Shown here piece by piece: positions 43,309-51,480 of a stretch of 64,000 nt of DNA. The translations under genes and the position numbers were made by a program. Each line of letters begins with the position of its first letter. Within the stretch, counting starts at the first letter, position 1. Source of the stretch: Yoonia sp034652275 (lineage in GTDB: Bacteria; Pseudomonadota; Alphaproteobacteria; Rhodobacterales; Rhodobacteraceae); assembly GCF_034652275.1 (NCBI RefSeq), contig NZ_JAXIWG010000003.1, forward strand, positions 186,001 through 250,000. Direction: 5' to 3'. The notes below the pieces were generated by a model, which was not told the DNA's origin, did no database searches, and saw only the letters and a program-made list of their open reading frames with translations.

Positions 43309-44097
43309 ATGCCCTTTACCCTTGCCACTTGGAACATCAATTCGGTCCGCCTGCGCGAAGAGCTTGTGCTGCAATTGCTGCGCGACGAATCCCCCGACAT
43401 CCTGTGCCTGCAGGAATGCAAAAGTCCGGTCGATCTGATCCCTGTCGCGCAGTTTCAGGCGCTGGGCTACACCCACATGGTCGCGCGCGGGCAAAAGGGG
43501 TACAACGGGGTCGCCATCATCTCCAAGCTGCCGTTGCAGGAAGCGGGAGCCGAGGATTACGCGGGGCTGGGTCATGCCCGCCATGTCGCGGCAAAGCTGG
43601 AAAACGGTGTGACGATCCACAACCATTATGTCCCTGCCGGTGGCGATATCCCTGATCGCGAGGTCAATGCAAAGTTTGGCAACAAGCTGGATTACCTGAC
43701 CGATATGCGCGACGCCTATCACGCGATGAAGCCGGAAAAATCCATCCTTGTCGGCGATCTGAACATTGCGCCGCGCGAAGACGACGTCTGGAACCACAAG
43801 GCACTGCTGAAAATCGTCAGCCACACGCCGATCGAGGTCGATCATTTCGGGCAGGTGATGGATGCAGGCGCTTGGGTTGACGTCACGCGACAGGACATCC
43901 CGCAGGGCAATCTTTACAGCTGGTGGTCCTACCGATCACCTGATTGGGATGCCGCCGACAAGGGGCGAAGGCTTGATCATGTCTGGGCGACACCCGACAT
44001 CAGTGGGGCGGCACACGGTTCGCGTGTGTTGCGTCATGTGCGTGGCTGGGACAAACCCAGCGACCACGCCCCTGTATTTGCGAGCTTTGATCTATGA
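43309..44097 (+). CDS. xthA: Exodeoxyribonuclease III
   Basis: 262 residues, AP endonuclease/3'-5' exonuclease for base-excision repair. ATWNINSVRLRE and ILCLQECK at the N terminus hold metal ligands. GDLNIAPREDDVWN and the final SDHAPVFASF hold the catalytic Asp/Asn and His. It overlaps the MDR gene by four bases (ATGA). Confidence 0.96.
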   Translation: MPFTLATWNINSVRLREELVLQLLRDESPDILCLQECKSPVDLIPVAQFQALGYTHMVARGQKGYNGVAIISKLPLQEAGAEDYAGLGHARHVAAKLENGVTIHNHYVPAGGDIPDREVNAKFGNKLDYLTDMRDAYHAMKPEKSILVGDLNIAPREDDVWNHKALLKIVSHTPIEVDHFGQVMDAGAWVDVTRQDIPQGNLYSWWSYRSPDWDAADKGRRLDHVWATPDISGAAHGSRVLRHVRGWDKPSDHAPVFASFDL

Positions 44098-45119
44098 CAC
44101 TACCCCAAACGATGCGCGCCCTTGTGCAATTGCACGATGGCTATGCCGGCACACAGACCGGCCCCGACCTTGCCGATCCTGCGCCATTCGTGGCCCTGCG
44201 GGACATTCCCGTGCCAACCCCCGGCAAAGGGCAGGCGCTGATCAAGGTGAAACTGGCCGCTGTGAACCCGTCGGACATCCATTTCATCAAGGGCGAATAC
44301 GGCCAGCCGCGCGTGGCGGGCCAGCCTGCCGGTTTCGAAGGCGTGGGCGAGGTTGTCGCCGGTGACACCCCGCTGGTGGGCCAGCACGTCAGTTTCTTTG
44401 CCGGTGCTTCCGGCACTTGGGCCGAATATGCGATGACCGATACCAGCGGGCTGATCCCCTGCCGCCCTGATCTGGCGGATGTGGATGCCGCAGGGCAGCT
44501 GGTGAACCCGCTGACCGCGATTGCGATGTTCGATATCGTCAAGGACAGCGGTGCGGACAGTTTCGTGCTGAACGCGGCAGGCTCGCAACTGGGCAAGCTG
44601 TTGATCGCGCTTGGCCGCGACGCGGGGATTGCCCCCATCGCCGTGGTGCGCCGTGTGGAACAGGCCGATGCCTTGCGCGCGCTGGGCGCGGCTGATGTGA
44701 TCGTCACCGGCGAGGGCGATCCGCTGGCGCAGGCGCGCGCCGCCTTCAAGACGCATAAACCCCGCATCCTGCTGGATGCTGTCGGTGACCAGTTCACGGC
44801 CGATCTGTTTTTCGCGATGCCGAATGGCGCGCGTTGGGTCAATTACGGCAAATTGTCCACCGATGCGCCGAAACTTGCCGAGTTGGGGCAACTGATCTTT
44901 CAAGGCAAGCGGATCGAGGGCTTCTGGCTGACGCGCTGGATGAAAGAGGTGGACCCCGCCCGCATCCCGCAGGCCTTTGCAACCATCCAAGAGCGTTTCG
45001 TCTCAGGCAGTTGGACGACCGATGTGGCGGGTATCGTGCCGTTGTCGGGCGCGATGACAGGGCTGGCAAAGGTGCTGGCCAAGCCCGATGGCAAGGCCTT
45101 TATCGACCCCACCGCCTGA
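44094..45119 (+). CDS. Zinc-independent MDR oxidoreductase (quinone/enoyl reductase-like)
   Basis: 341 residues. GroES-like N terminus without the structural zinc cysteines and a Rossmann C terminus (LNAAGSQLGKLLIAL). QLVNPLTAIAMFDIV recalls the mitochondrial-type 2-enoyl-CoA reductase/quinone reductase group. NADPH-dependent reduction of an enoyl or quinone substrate is likely; the specific substrate cannot be told. A weak stem-loop at 45153-45170 follows. Confidence 0.88.
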   Translation: MTLPQTMRALVQLHDGYAGTQTGPDLADPAPFVALRDIPVPTPGKGQALIKVKLAAVNPSDIHFIKGEYGQPRVAGQPAGFEGVGEVVAGDTPLVGQHVSFFAGASGTWAEYAMTDTSGLIPCRPDLADVDAAGQLVNPLTAIAMFDIVKDSGADSFVLNAAGSQLGKLLIALGRDAGIAPIAVVRRVEQADALRALGAADVIVTGEGDPLAQARAAFKTHKPRILLDAVGDQFTADLFFAMPNGARWVNYGKLSTDAPKLAELGQLIFQGKRIEGFWLTRWMKEVDPARIPQAFATIQERFVSGSWTTDVAGIVPLSGAMTGLAKVLAKPDGKAFIDPTA

Positions 45120-45152
45120 TCGGGCATTGCAAAGGCGTGGCAATTGCGCCAA

Positions 45153-45170
45153 AGGGGCGCCTTCGCCTCT
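45153..45170 (+). terminator. Weak hairpin after the MDR gene
   Basis: AGGGGCG-CCTT-CGCCTCT (7 pairs, one GU) followed by CGGATTTG. A marginal terminator. Confidence 0.3.
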
Positions 45171-45178
45171 CGGATTTG

Positions 45179-45222
45179 TTGAAAAACGGCAGGGCGATTG
45201 CTAGTTTATAGCTACGCCCTGC
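45179..45222 (+). promoter_or_regulatory. Promoter with overlapping dyad ahead of rsfS-rlmH
   Basis: TTGAAA (45179-45184), 17 bases, then TAGTTT (45202-45207) fit a sigma-70 promoter. An interrupted dyad covers it: GCAGGGCG (45189-45196) and GCTA (45200-45203) pair with TAGC (45209-45212) and CGCCCTGC (45215-45222). A bound protein would block RNA polymerase at the -10 box. Confidence 0.5.
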
Positions 45223-45256
45223 GCCGAGGCTTTGTCGGCGCCAACCCAGGAGGACA

Positions 45257-45325
45257 ATGCACTGTCTCTTTCCCAATCGGCTGCACCGGCAGCCAACACC
45301 GGAGCCCATGCCATGCAGGCTCTGA
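45257..45325 (+). CDS. Possible 22-codon leader ORF overlapping the rsfS start
   Basis: ATG 45257 follows the best ribosome site of the region (AGGAGG at 45248-45253, three bases before the ATG). The frame reads MHCLFPNRLHRQPTPEPMPCRL and stops at 45325, 13 bases inside rsfS but in another frame. It could couple or tune rsfS translation. Coincidence, or an alternative start for a longer RsfS, is possible. Confidence 0.35.
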   Translation: MHCLFPNRLHRQPTPEPMPCRL

Positions 45326-45669
45326 AAAACGTCAACAGCGAAACCATTCTGGCGGCTGTTCTGCAATCTCTTGATGATGACAAAGGCGAAGACATCGTGC
45401 AGATCAATCTGCGCGGCAAGTCGGAAATGGGTGACTATATGGTCATCGCCTCCGGCCGGTCGACCCGTCAGGTCAGCGCCATGGCGGAAAAGCTGACGGA
45501 CAAGCTCAAGCAGGACCTTGGCATCATTTCCAAGACCGAAGGCAAGGATACCGGCGATTGGGTGCTGGTGGATACAGGCGACGTGATCGTCCATATCTTC
45601 CGGCCCGAAGTGCGCGAGTTCTACCAGCTTGAAAAGATGTGGCAGCCGGGCAAAGTCACCGCGGGCTGA
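45313..45669 (+). CDS. rsfS: Ribosomal silencing factor RsfS
   Basis: 118 residues from ATG 45313, with GGAG at 45301-45304. Binds ribosomal protein uL14 and prevents subunit joining in starvation. Oligomerisation-domain family motifs are GEDIVQINLRGKSEMGDYMVIASGRSTRQVSA, DTGDWVLVDTGDVIVHIF and REFYQLEKMW. The frame stays open upstream to TTG 45232, so an N-terminal extension is possible. The stop overlaps the rlmH start by one base. Confidence 0.93.
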   Translation: MQALKNVNSETILAAVLQSLDDDKGEDIVQINLRGKSEMGDYMVIASGRSTRQVSAMAEKLTDKLKQDLGIISKTEGKDTGDWVLVDTGDVIVHIFRPEVREFYQLEKMWQPGKVTAG

Positions 45670-46139
45670 TGCGCGTCCAGATTTGCGCCGTGGGCCGGCT
45701 GCGGCAGGGTCCGGAGCGTGAATTGTACGAAGATTACCTCACCCGGTTCGACCGGACGGGGCGCGCGCTGGCGCTTGGCCCTGCGCAACTGATCGAGGTC
45801 GAGGATAAAAAGGGCGGCGGCATGGCGGCAGAGGCCGCACTGTTGCGCCGTGCGGTGCCCGATGGCGCGCTGATCTGCACGCTTGATGAACGCGGGCGCG
45901 TGATGACTTCGCCGCAATTCGCCGACTTGCTGGCAAGCTGGCGCGATCAGGGGCGGCAGGATGTGGCCTTTGTCATTGGCGGCGCGGACGGGATCGACCC
46001 TGACTTGCGTGCGCAGGCGGATGCGTCCTTGAGTTTCGGGGCGATGGTCTGGCCGCATATGCTGGTGCGGGTGATGCTGGCCGAACAGCTTTACCGTGCG
46101 GCGTCGATCCTGTCGGGCGGGCCGTATCACAGACTTTGA
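45669..46139 (+). CDS. rlmH: 23S rRNA (pseudouridine1915-N3)-methyltransferase
   Basis: 156 residues from ATG 45669 (TGATG junction with rsfS). SPOUT methyltransferase with DERGRVMTSPQFADLL, FVIGGADGID (knot SAM site) and the C-terminal SFGAMVWPHMLVRVMLAEQLYRA and GGPYHR, all diagnostic for RlmH. It acts on helix 69 of assembled 70S ribosomes, fitting the link with rsfS. A degenerate copy of the post-stop element follows. Confidence 0.97.
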   Translation: MRVQICAVGRLRQGPERELYEDYLTRFDRTGRALALGPAQLIEVEDKKGGGMAAEAALLRRAVPDGALICTLDERGRVMTSPQFADLLASWRDQGRQDVAFVIGGADGIDPDLRAQADASLSFGAMVWPHMLVRVMLAEQLYRAASILSGGPYHRL

Positions 46140-46140
46140 T

Positions 46141-46176
46141 GCGCTCCGCGCGGGGAGTATTTTTGGAAAAAAGAAG
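46141..46176 (+). repeat. Post-stop repeat element, variant copy
   Basis: Begins one base after the rlmH stop: GCGCTCCGCGCGGGGAGTATTTTT, then GGAAAAAAGAAG. The GC hairpin-like core followed by a T run and purines mirrors the GCCTCCGGCGGGGATATTT copies, in the same orientation to the upstream gene. Confidence 0.6.
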
Positions 46177-46242
46177 GTGCCGGTCGGGTTGGCGCTGGGC
46201 TGATCCGGCGGTATGACACGCGGGCACCTGAAGGAGTTTCCC

Positions 46243-47757
46243 ATGTCCGCACCCAAACCTGTCGTTTTGTGTATTCTGGATGGCTGGGGCCTGCGGGATG
46301 GCATTGAAGGCAATGCGCCCAAGCTGGCCCATACCCCGCATTTCGACGCGATCATGCAGGGGCCGCATGCCAAACTGCTAACCCATGGCAATGATGCGGG
46401 CCTGCCCACCGGCCAGATGGGCAATTCCGAGGTGGGGCATACCAATATCGGCGCGGGTCGCGTGGTGGCGATGGATCTGGGCCAGATCGATCTGGCGATC
46501 GAGGACGGGTCGTTTTTTCACAATCCCGCGCTGACAGGATTTATCGCCAAGCTGCGCGCCAGCGGCGGGGCGGCGCATCTGATGGGGCTGGTGTCCGATG
46601 GTGGCGTGCATGGCCATCTGTCCCACATCGCCGCCGCCGCGCGCGCGATCACCGACGCAGGTGTGCCGGTGGTGATCCATGCGATCACAGACGGGCGCGA
46701 TGTGGCCCCGTCCTCGGCCCGCCATTTCATGACTGCCTTGATCGCGATGCTGCCGCCGGCGGCGCGGATCGCCACGGTGACAGGCCGCTATTTCGCGATG
46801 GACCGCGACAATCGCTGGGAGCGGGTTGAGACCGCCTTTCGCGCGATGGTTCTGGGGCAGGGCGTCCCTGCCGCCGATCCGCTGGCGGCGGTCGCGGCGG
46901 CGCAGGAGGCCGGTCAGACCGACGAATTCATCCCCGCCCATGTGATTGGCGATTATGCGGGATTTGCGCAAGGTGACGGGCTGTTTTGCCTGAACTTCCG
47001 GTCCGACCGCGCGCGCGAGATTTTGGCGGCCATTGCCGATCCTGAATTTGATGGCTTTGCGCGCGCACAGCCCGCGCTGGACGCACTTTTGGGCATGGTG
47101 TCCTATTCGGACCGGCATGACGGCTGGTTCGACACCGTCTTTCCCAAGCGCGACATCCAGAACACGCTGGGCGCGTGGGTCGCCAAGCACGGTCTGCGCC
47201 AGTTCCGGCTGGCCGAGACCGAGAAATATCCGCATGTGACGTTTTTCCTCAATGGCGGGGTCGAGACGCCCTATCCCGGCGAGGACCGCCATATGCCGCA
47301 ATCTCCCAAGGTCGCGACATATGACTTGCAGCCCGAAATGTCCGCCGCCGCTGTGACACAGGCGTTTGTGGAGGCGATCGGCGCGGGCTATGACCTGATC
47401 GTCACGAACTACGCCAACCCCGATATGGTCGGGCATACCGGCGACATCGCTGCGGCCGTGAAAGCCTGCGAGGCTGTCGATGCGGGGCTGGGCGCGGTGC
47501 TGGCAGCCTTGCAAGAGGCGGGCGGCGCGATGATCGTCACGGCGGATCACGGCAATTGCGAAACCATGATTGATCCGGTCACCGGCGGGCCGCATACGGC
47601 GCATACGCTGAACCCTGTGCCTGTGGCACTGGTCGGCGGGTCTGAGGGCGTGACCTTGCGCGACGGGCGTTTGGCCGATCTGGCACCCACAGTGCTTGAC
47701 CTGATGGGGCTGGACTTGCCACCTGAAATGACCGGCCGGACGTTGATCCAGCGATGA
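46243..47757 (+). CDS. gpmI: 2,3-bisphosphoglycerate-independent phosphoglycerate mutase
   Basis: 504 residues from ATG 46243 with AAGGAG upstream. Mn-dependent glycolytic enzyme of the alkaline phosphatase superfamily. LCILDGWG holds a metal Asp and GQMGNSEVGHTNIGAGR the phosphorylated Ser. TDGRDVAP, NYANPDMVGHTG and TADHGNCE carry further metal and substrate residues. It overlaps the EnvC-like gene by four bases. Confidence 0.97.
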   Translation: MSAPKPVVLCILDGWGLRDGIEGNAPKLAHTPHFDAIMQGPHAKLLTHGNDAGLPTGQMGNSEVGHTNIGAGRVVAMDLGQIDLAIEDGSFFHNPALTGFIAKLRASGGAAHLMGLVSDGGVHGHLSHIAAAARAITDAGVPVVIHAITDGRDVAPSSARHFMTALIAMLPPAARIATVTGRYFAMDRDNRWERVETAFRAMVLGQGVPAADPLAAVAAAQEAGQTDEFIPAHVIGDYAGFAQGDGLFCLNFRSDRAREILAAIADPEFDGFARAQPALDALLGMVSYSDRHDGWFDTVFPKRDIQNTLGAWVAKHGLRQFRLAETEKYPHVTFFLNGGVETPYPGEDRHMPQSPKVATYDLQPEMSAAAVTQAFVEAIGAGYDLIVTNYANPDMVGHTGDIAAAVKACEAVDAGLGAVLAALQEAGGAMIVTADHGNCETMIDPVTGGPHTAHTLNPVPVALVGGSEGVTLRDGRLADLAPTVLDLMGLDLPPEMTGRTLIQR

Positions 47758-48821
47758 AATGGGCCGCTGTCCTGATCCTGCTGGCGCTGCCTGTGGCGGC
47801 CCAGCAAACGGCGGATGATGCCGCCCAGCAGCTCTTGGCGGCCAATGCCCGGCTTGGTGCTGCGGAAGGGGCCGCCGATCAGGTGACCGCGCTGACGCAG
47901 ACCGTGCAGGCCTATGAGGCGGGGCTGATCGCCATGCGCCAGAGCCTGCGCGACCTGACCGCGCGCGAGGCGGTGCTGGCCGCCGAACTGACCGCGCGGC
48001 GGGACGAGATTGCGGGGCTGTTGATGGTGCTGGCCAGCATCGGGCAAAGCCCGCAGCCTGTAATGCTGGCCAATCCCGAAGGGCCGGTGGGGGCGCTGCG
48101 TGCGGGCATGATGATCGCCGATCTGACGCCCGCGCTGCGCGATGATGTGGCACGGTTGCAGGGCGAGCTTGACACATTGCGCGACTTGCGTGACCGGCGG
48201 GTCGCTGCGGCGGATATGCTGCGCGAAGGGCTGGATTTTGCGCAAACGGCGCGTGCGTCGCTGGGACGGGCGATTTCCGAACGGCAGGACGTGCCGCGCC
48301 GCTTTGTCGAGGACCCTGCGCAAAGCGCGCAACGTGTCGCCGCGGCAGAGACGCTGGCTGCACTCGCGTCAGAGCTTGCGGCGCTCAGCTCGCCCGGGGA
48401 TGAGGCGGTGGCGCCGACGGCAGACCTGCCCTTGCCTGTGGCGGGAATCATCAGCACCGGCAGCCGTGAACGCCCCGGCATCACCATTGCTGCGGCCCCG
48501 CGTGCGCTGGTGGCCTCGCCCGTGCGCGCGACGCTCTTGTTTCGCGGACCGTTGCTTGACTATGGCAATGTCGTCATTCTGGAACCGGCCGAGGATGTGC
48601 TGTTCGTGATCGCCGGCATGGCCGAAGCGTTCGGCACGCCAGGCGAGATTATCGACGCCGGTGCGCCACTTGGTCTCATGGGGGGCGAAGTTGGCATGGA
48701 AGACGCTAGTCTTGGTCACAATCAGGCGATTGAGACAGGCCAAACCACGCAACCCCTTTATCTTGAGGTCAGAGGCGGGCAAGGTTCGATCAACCCGGAT
48801 GCATGGTTCGCGCTGGAATAG
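47754..48821 (+). CDS. EnvC-like murein hydrolase activator with degenerate LytM domain
   Basis: 355 residues. Signal peptide MKWAAVLILLALPVAAQQ, then a coiled coil (about 20-215) and a C-terminal M23/LytM domain. The strand that should read I-x-H has ILEP and the first HxxxD metal motif is not evident, so metal-dependent hydrolysis is unlikely. This matches EnvC, which activates cell-division amidases. Position between gpmI and ctpA is the usual alphaproteobacterial arrangement. The two are separated by a few bases. Confidence 0.88.
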   Translation: MKWAAVLILLALPVAAQQTADDAAQQLLAANARLGAAEGAADQVTALTQTVQAYEAGLIAMRQSLRDLTAREAVLAAELTARRDEIAGLLMVLASIGQSPQPVMLANPEGPVGALRAGMMIADLTPALRDDVARLQGELDTLRDLRDRRVAAADMLREGLDFAQTARASLGRAISERQDVPRRFVEDPAQSAQRVAAAETLAALASELAALSSPGDEAVAPTADLPLPVAGIISTGSRERPGITIAAAPRALVASPVRATLLFRGPLLDYGNVVILEPAEDVLFVIAGMAEAFGTPGEIIDAGAPLGLMGGEVGMEDASLGHNQAIETGQTTQPLYLEVRGGQGSINPDAWFALE

Positions 48822-48834
48822 AATGGGAAATGCG

Positions 48835-50172
48835 ATGAAAAAGCTGATGATGGCCGCGACAGGCGGTGCTGTGCTGGGGCTTTTGGTGACAAGTCAGGTC
48901 GCCGGACCACTGCTGGCGCAGGACACGGGCCAGAGCAACGTCTATGAACAGCTTGACCTGTTTGGTGACATTTTCGAACGTATCCGTGCGGGATATGTCG
49001 AAGAGGTCGATGACAAGGCGCTGATCGAGGCGGCGATCAACGGCATGCTGACATCGCTGGACCCACATTCGAGCTATCTTTCGGCCGAGGATGCCGCCGC
49101 GATGCGGGTACAGACCTCGGGCGAATTCGGCGGTCTGGGGATCGAGGTCACGCAGGAAGAAGGCTGGGTCAAGGTCGTCTCGCCCATGGATGGCACACCC
49201 GCCGATGCGGCGGGCATCATGGCGGGCGATTACATCACGGCTGTGAACGGTGAAAGCGTCATGGGTCTGACGCTGGATGATGCGGTGAATTTGATGCGCG
49301 GGCCGGTCGGGTCCGAGATCGTGATCACCGTCGTGCGCGAGGGCGAGGTGGAACCGTTTGATGTGTCGATTATCCGCGACACGATCAAGCTGACCGCCGT
49401 GCGCACCCGCACCGAAGGCAATGCCGTCGTACTGCGTGTGTCCACCTTCAACGAACAGACGTTCCCGAACCTGCGTGACGGCATGGCCGAACAGGTGGCC
49501 GCCGCCGGAGGGTTGGACAACATCGACGGGATCGTGCTGGATCTGCGCAACAACCCGGGCGGTTTGCTCAATCAGGCGATTTTTGTGGCCGATGCTTTCC
49601 TTGAAGCGGGCGAGATTACATCGACACGCGGGCGCAACCCCGAGGACGGCGACCGTTTCAATGCCACACCCGGTGATCTGGCCGAAGGCAAGCCCATCGT
49701 CGTGCTGATCAACGGCGGGTCTGCATCCGCGTCGGAAATCGTGGCGGGGGCCTTGCAGGACCACCGCCGTGCGATCATCGTGGGCACCAACTCCTTTGGC
49801 AAAGGCTCTGTCCAGACTGTCGTGCCACTGCGGGGCGAAGGGGCGATGCGCCTGACTACGTCGCGTTATTACACGCCGTCGGGCCGCTCGATCCAGGCAT
49901 TGGGCATCTCGCCCGATATCATCGTGCAACAGCCGCGCCCCGAACCCGCAAGCGACGAAGAAGAAGAGGCGCCAGTCACACGCTCCGAGGCGGATCTGCG
50001 TGGCGCGTTGAACAGCGGCCTTTCCGAAGATCAGCTGCGCCAGGTCGAAGAAGAGCGCGCCCGCGCCGAGGCCGCCGCGGAACTGCGCGAACAGGACTAC
50101 CAGCTTGCCTATGCGATCGACATTCTCAAGGGATTGAACGCATTGGGCCCGCTGGCCGCCAACAGGAACTGA
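48835..50172 (+). CDS. ctpA: Carboxy-terminal processing peptidase, S41 family
   Basis: 445 residues from ATG 48835 (GGGAAA upstream); ATG 48823 is in frame and possible. Signal sequence, then a PDZ domain (GEFGGLGIEVTQEEGWVKVV region) and the S41 protease core with GGSASASEIVAGALQDHRRA (catalytic Ser) and NSFGKGSVQTV (Lys). Periplasmic tail-specific protease that trims or degrades envelope proteins. The C terminus is rich in Glu and Arg, probably a coiled coil. Confidence 0.95.
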   Translation: MKKLMMAATGGAVLGLLVTSQVAGPLLAQDTGQSNVYEQLDLFGDIFERIRAGYVEEVDDKALIEAAINGMLTSLDPHSSYLSAEDAAAMRVQTSGEFGGLGIEVTQEEGWVKVVSPMDGTPADAAGIMAGDYITAVNGESVMGLTLDDAVNLMRGPVGSEIVITVVREGEVEPFDVSIIRDTIKLTAVRTRTEGNAVVLRVSTFNEQTFPNLRDGMAEQVAAAGGLDNIDGIVLDLRNNPGGLLNQAIFVADAFLEAGEITSTRGRNPEDGDRFNATPGDLAEGKPIVVLINGGSASASEIVAGALQDHRRAIIVGTNSFGKGSVQTVVPLRGEGAMRLTTSRYYTPSGRSIQALGISPDIIVQQPRPEPASDEEEEAPVTRSEADLRGALNSGLSEDQLRQVEEERARAEAAAELREQDYQLAYAIDILKGLNALGPLAANRN

Positions 50173-50181
50173 TCCTGCAGG

Positions 50182-50222
50182 TATGTCAGCATTGTTGACA
50201 TAGAACGCGCAACAGCTAATCC
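50182..50222 (+). promoter_or_regulatory. Promoter-like boxes within a TGTCA-N7-TGACA dyad
   Basis: TATGTCA (50182-50188) and TGACATA (50196-50202) form a perfect inverted repeat. TTGACA at 50195-50200, 16 bases and TAATCC (50217-50222) form a promoter for the aminotransferase gene, so the dyad covers the -35 box. Confidence 0.45.
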
Positions 50223-50262
50223 TTTCCGGTGACCGGATCAGCGGTCCTCGGGGAGGGGTGTC

Positions 50263-51480
50263 ATGCAGTGGGAACAGATTTTCGCGACACGGATCGCGCG
50301 GATGAAGGCATCCGAGATCCGCGAATTGCTGAAATTGCTGGATCAGCCCGACATCATTTCATTCGCGGGTGGCATCCCCGATCCGGCGCTGTTTCCGGCG
50401 CAGGCGTTCCAAGCCGCCTATGCCGCAATCTTCGCCGGGGATGACCACAAGGACGCGTTGCAATATTCCGTCAGCGAAGGATATGCGCCGCTGCGGCGCT
50501 GGCTGGCGGATCATATGACGGGGCTGGGCGTCCCCTGCGGGATCGACAACATCCTGATCACCTCGGGTTCGCAACAGGGGCTGGATTATCTGGGCAAGCT
50601 GTTCCTGTCGCCCGGTGATACCGCGCTGGTGGGATGGCCGACCTATCTGGGAGCTTTGGGCGCGTTCAACGCCTATGAGCCGCAATATGACCGCCTGCAC
50701 ACGCACGGCAACCGTGCGCCTGCCGATTATGCACAGGCAGCGGCGGAAAAGGGCGGGGCGGTGAAATTCGCCTATATGTCCGTCGATTTCGCCAATCCGA
50801 CAGGTGAAACCATCGACCGTGCGGGCCGCGACAACGTGCTGGCGCTGGCCGAGGCGCTGGATATCGCCGTGATCGAGGACGCCGCCTATCAGGCGCTGCG
50901 CTATGACGGCGACGCGATCCCGCCGATCCTTGCGCTGGAAATCGCGGCCAAGGGCGATATCGACGCCTGCCGCACGATCTATTGCGGCAGCTTTTCCAAG
51001 ACGCTGGCACCGGGGTTGCGGGTGGGCTGGGTGGTGGCGGCCAAGCCCGTGATCAGCCAGCTGGTGCTGATGAAACAAGCCGCCGACCTGCATTCATCCA
51101 CGATCAACCAGATGGCCATCGCGCGGGTGGCGGAAACAGTTTTCGCCGATCATGTGGCGAATTTGCGTGCAACCTACCGCGCGCGGCGCGATCATATGCT
51201 GAAACGATTGGCCGAGAACATGCCCGCAGGTGTGACATGGACCAAACCCGAAGGCGGGATGTTCGTCTGGATCACCCTGCCTGCCCATGTCGACGGGGCC
51301 GAATTGCTGGCGAAGTCACTGCAAACCGCGCGTGTGGCTTTTGTGCCCGGCCGCGCGTTTCACGCGGACGGATCGGGCGGGAACACGATCCGTCTGAGCT
51401 TTTCACTGGCCGATGAGGCGACGATTGATACAGGGATCAGCCGCCTTGGCGCGTTGATCCGCGATCACATGTTGGGGTAA
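50263..51480 (+). CDS. PLP-dependent aminotransferase, class I/II (2-aminoadipate/LysN-like)
   Basis: 405 residues. SFAGGIPDPALFPAQAF near the N terminus is typical of the LysN/aromatic group related to MocR C-domains. SQQGLDYLGKLFLSPGD, YQALRYDG and the PLP Lys in YCGSFSKTLAPGLRVGW follow. No GntR domain is attached. It transfers amino groups between 2-oxoglutarate and a branched, aromatic or aminoadipate-like substrate. The end overlaps the convergent ETF-QO gene by 16 bases. Confidence 0.92.
   Translation: MQWEQIFATRIARMKASEIRELLKLLDQPDIISFAGGIPDPALFPAQAFQAAYAAIFAGDDHKDALQYSVSEGYAPLRRWLADHMTGLGVPCGIDNILITSGSQQGLDYLGKLFLSPGDTALVGWPTYLGALGAFNAYEPQYDRLHTHGNRAPADYAQAAAEKGGAVKFAYMSVDFANPTGETIDRAGRDNVLALAEALDIAVIEDAAYQALRYDGDAIPPILALEIAAKGDIDACRTIYCGSFSKTLAPGLRVGWVVAAKPVISQLVLMKQAADLHSSTINQMAIARVAETVFADHVANLRATYRARRDHMLKRLAENMPAGVTWTKPEGGMFVWITLPAHVDGAELLAKSLQTARVAFVPGRAFHADGSGGNTIRLSFSLADEATIDTGISRLGALIRDHMLG

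Noticed and set aside
42190..43845. 551-codon minus-strand frame opposite asparaginase and xthA
   Set aside because: Both plus-strand genes are certain by motif; the frame also spans an intergenic gap and has no start signal.
46378..48363. Very long minus-strand open frame opposite gpmI and the EnvC-like gene
   Set aside because: A GC-rich shadow frame. The plus-strand frames encode recognised proteins and the antisense translation has no family features.
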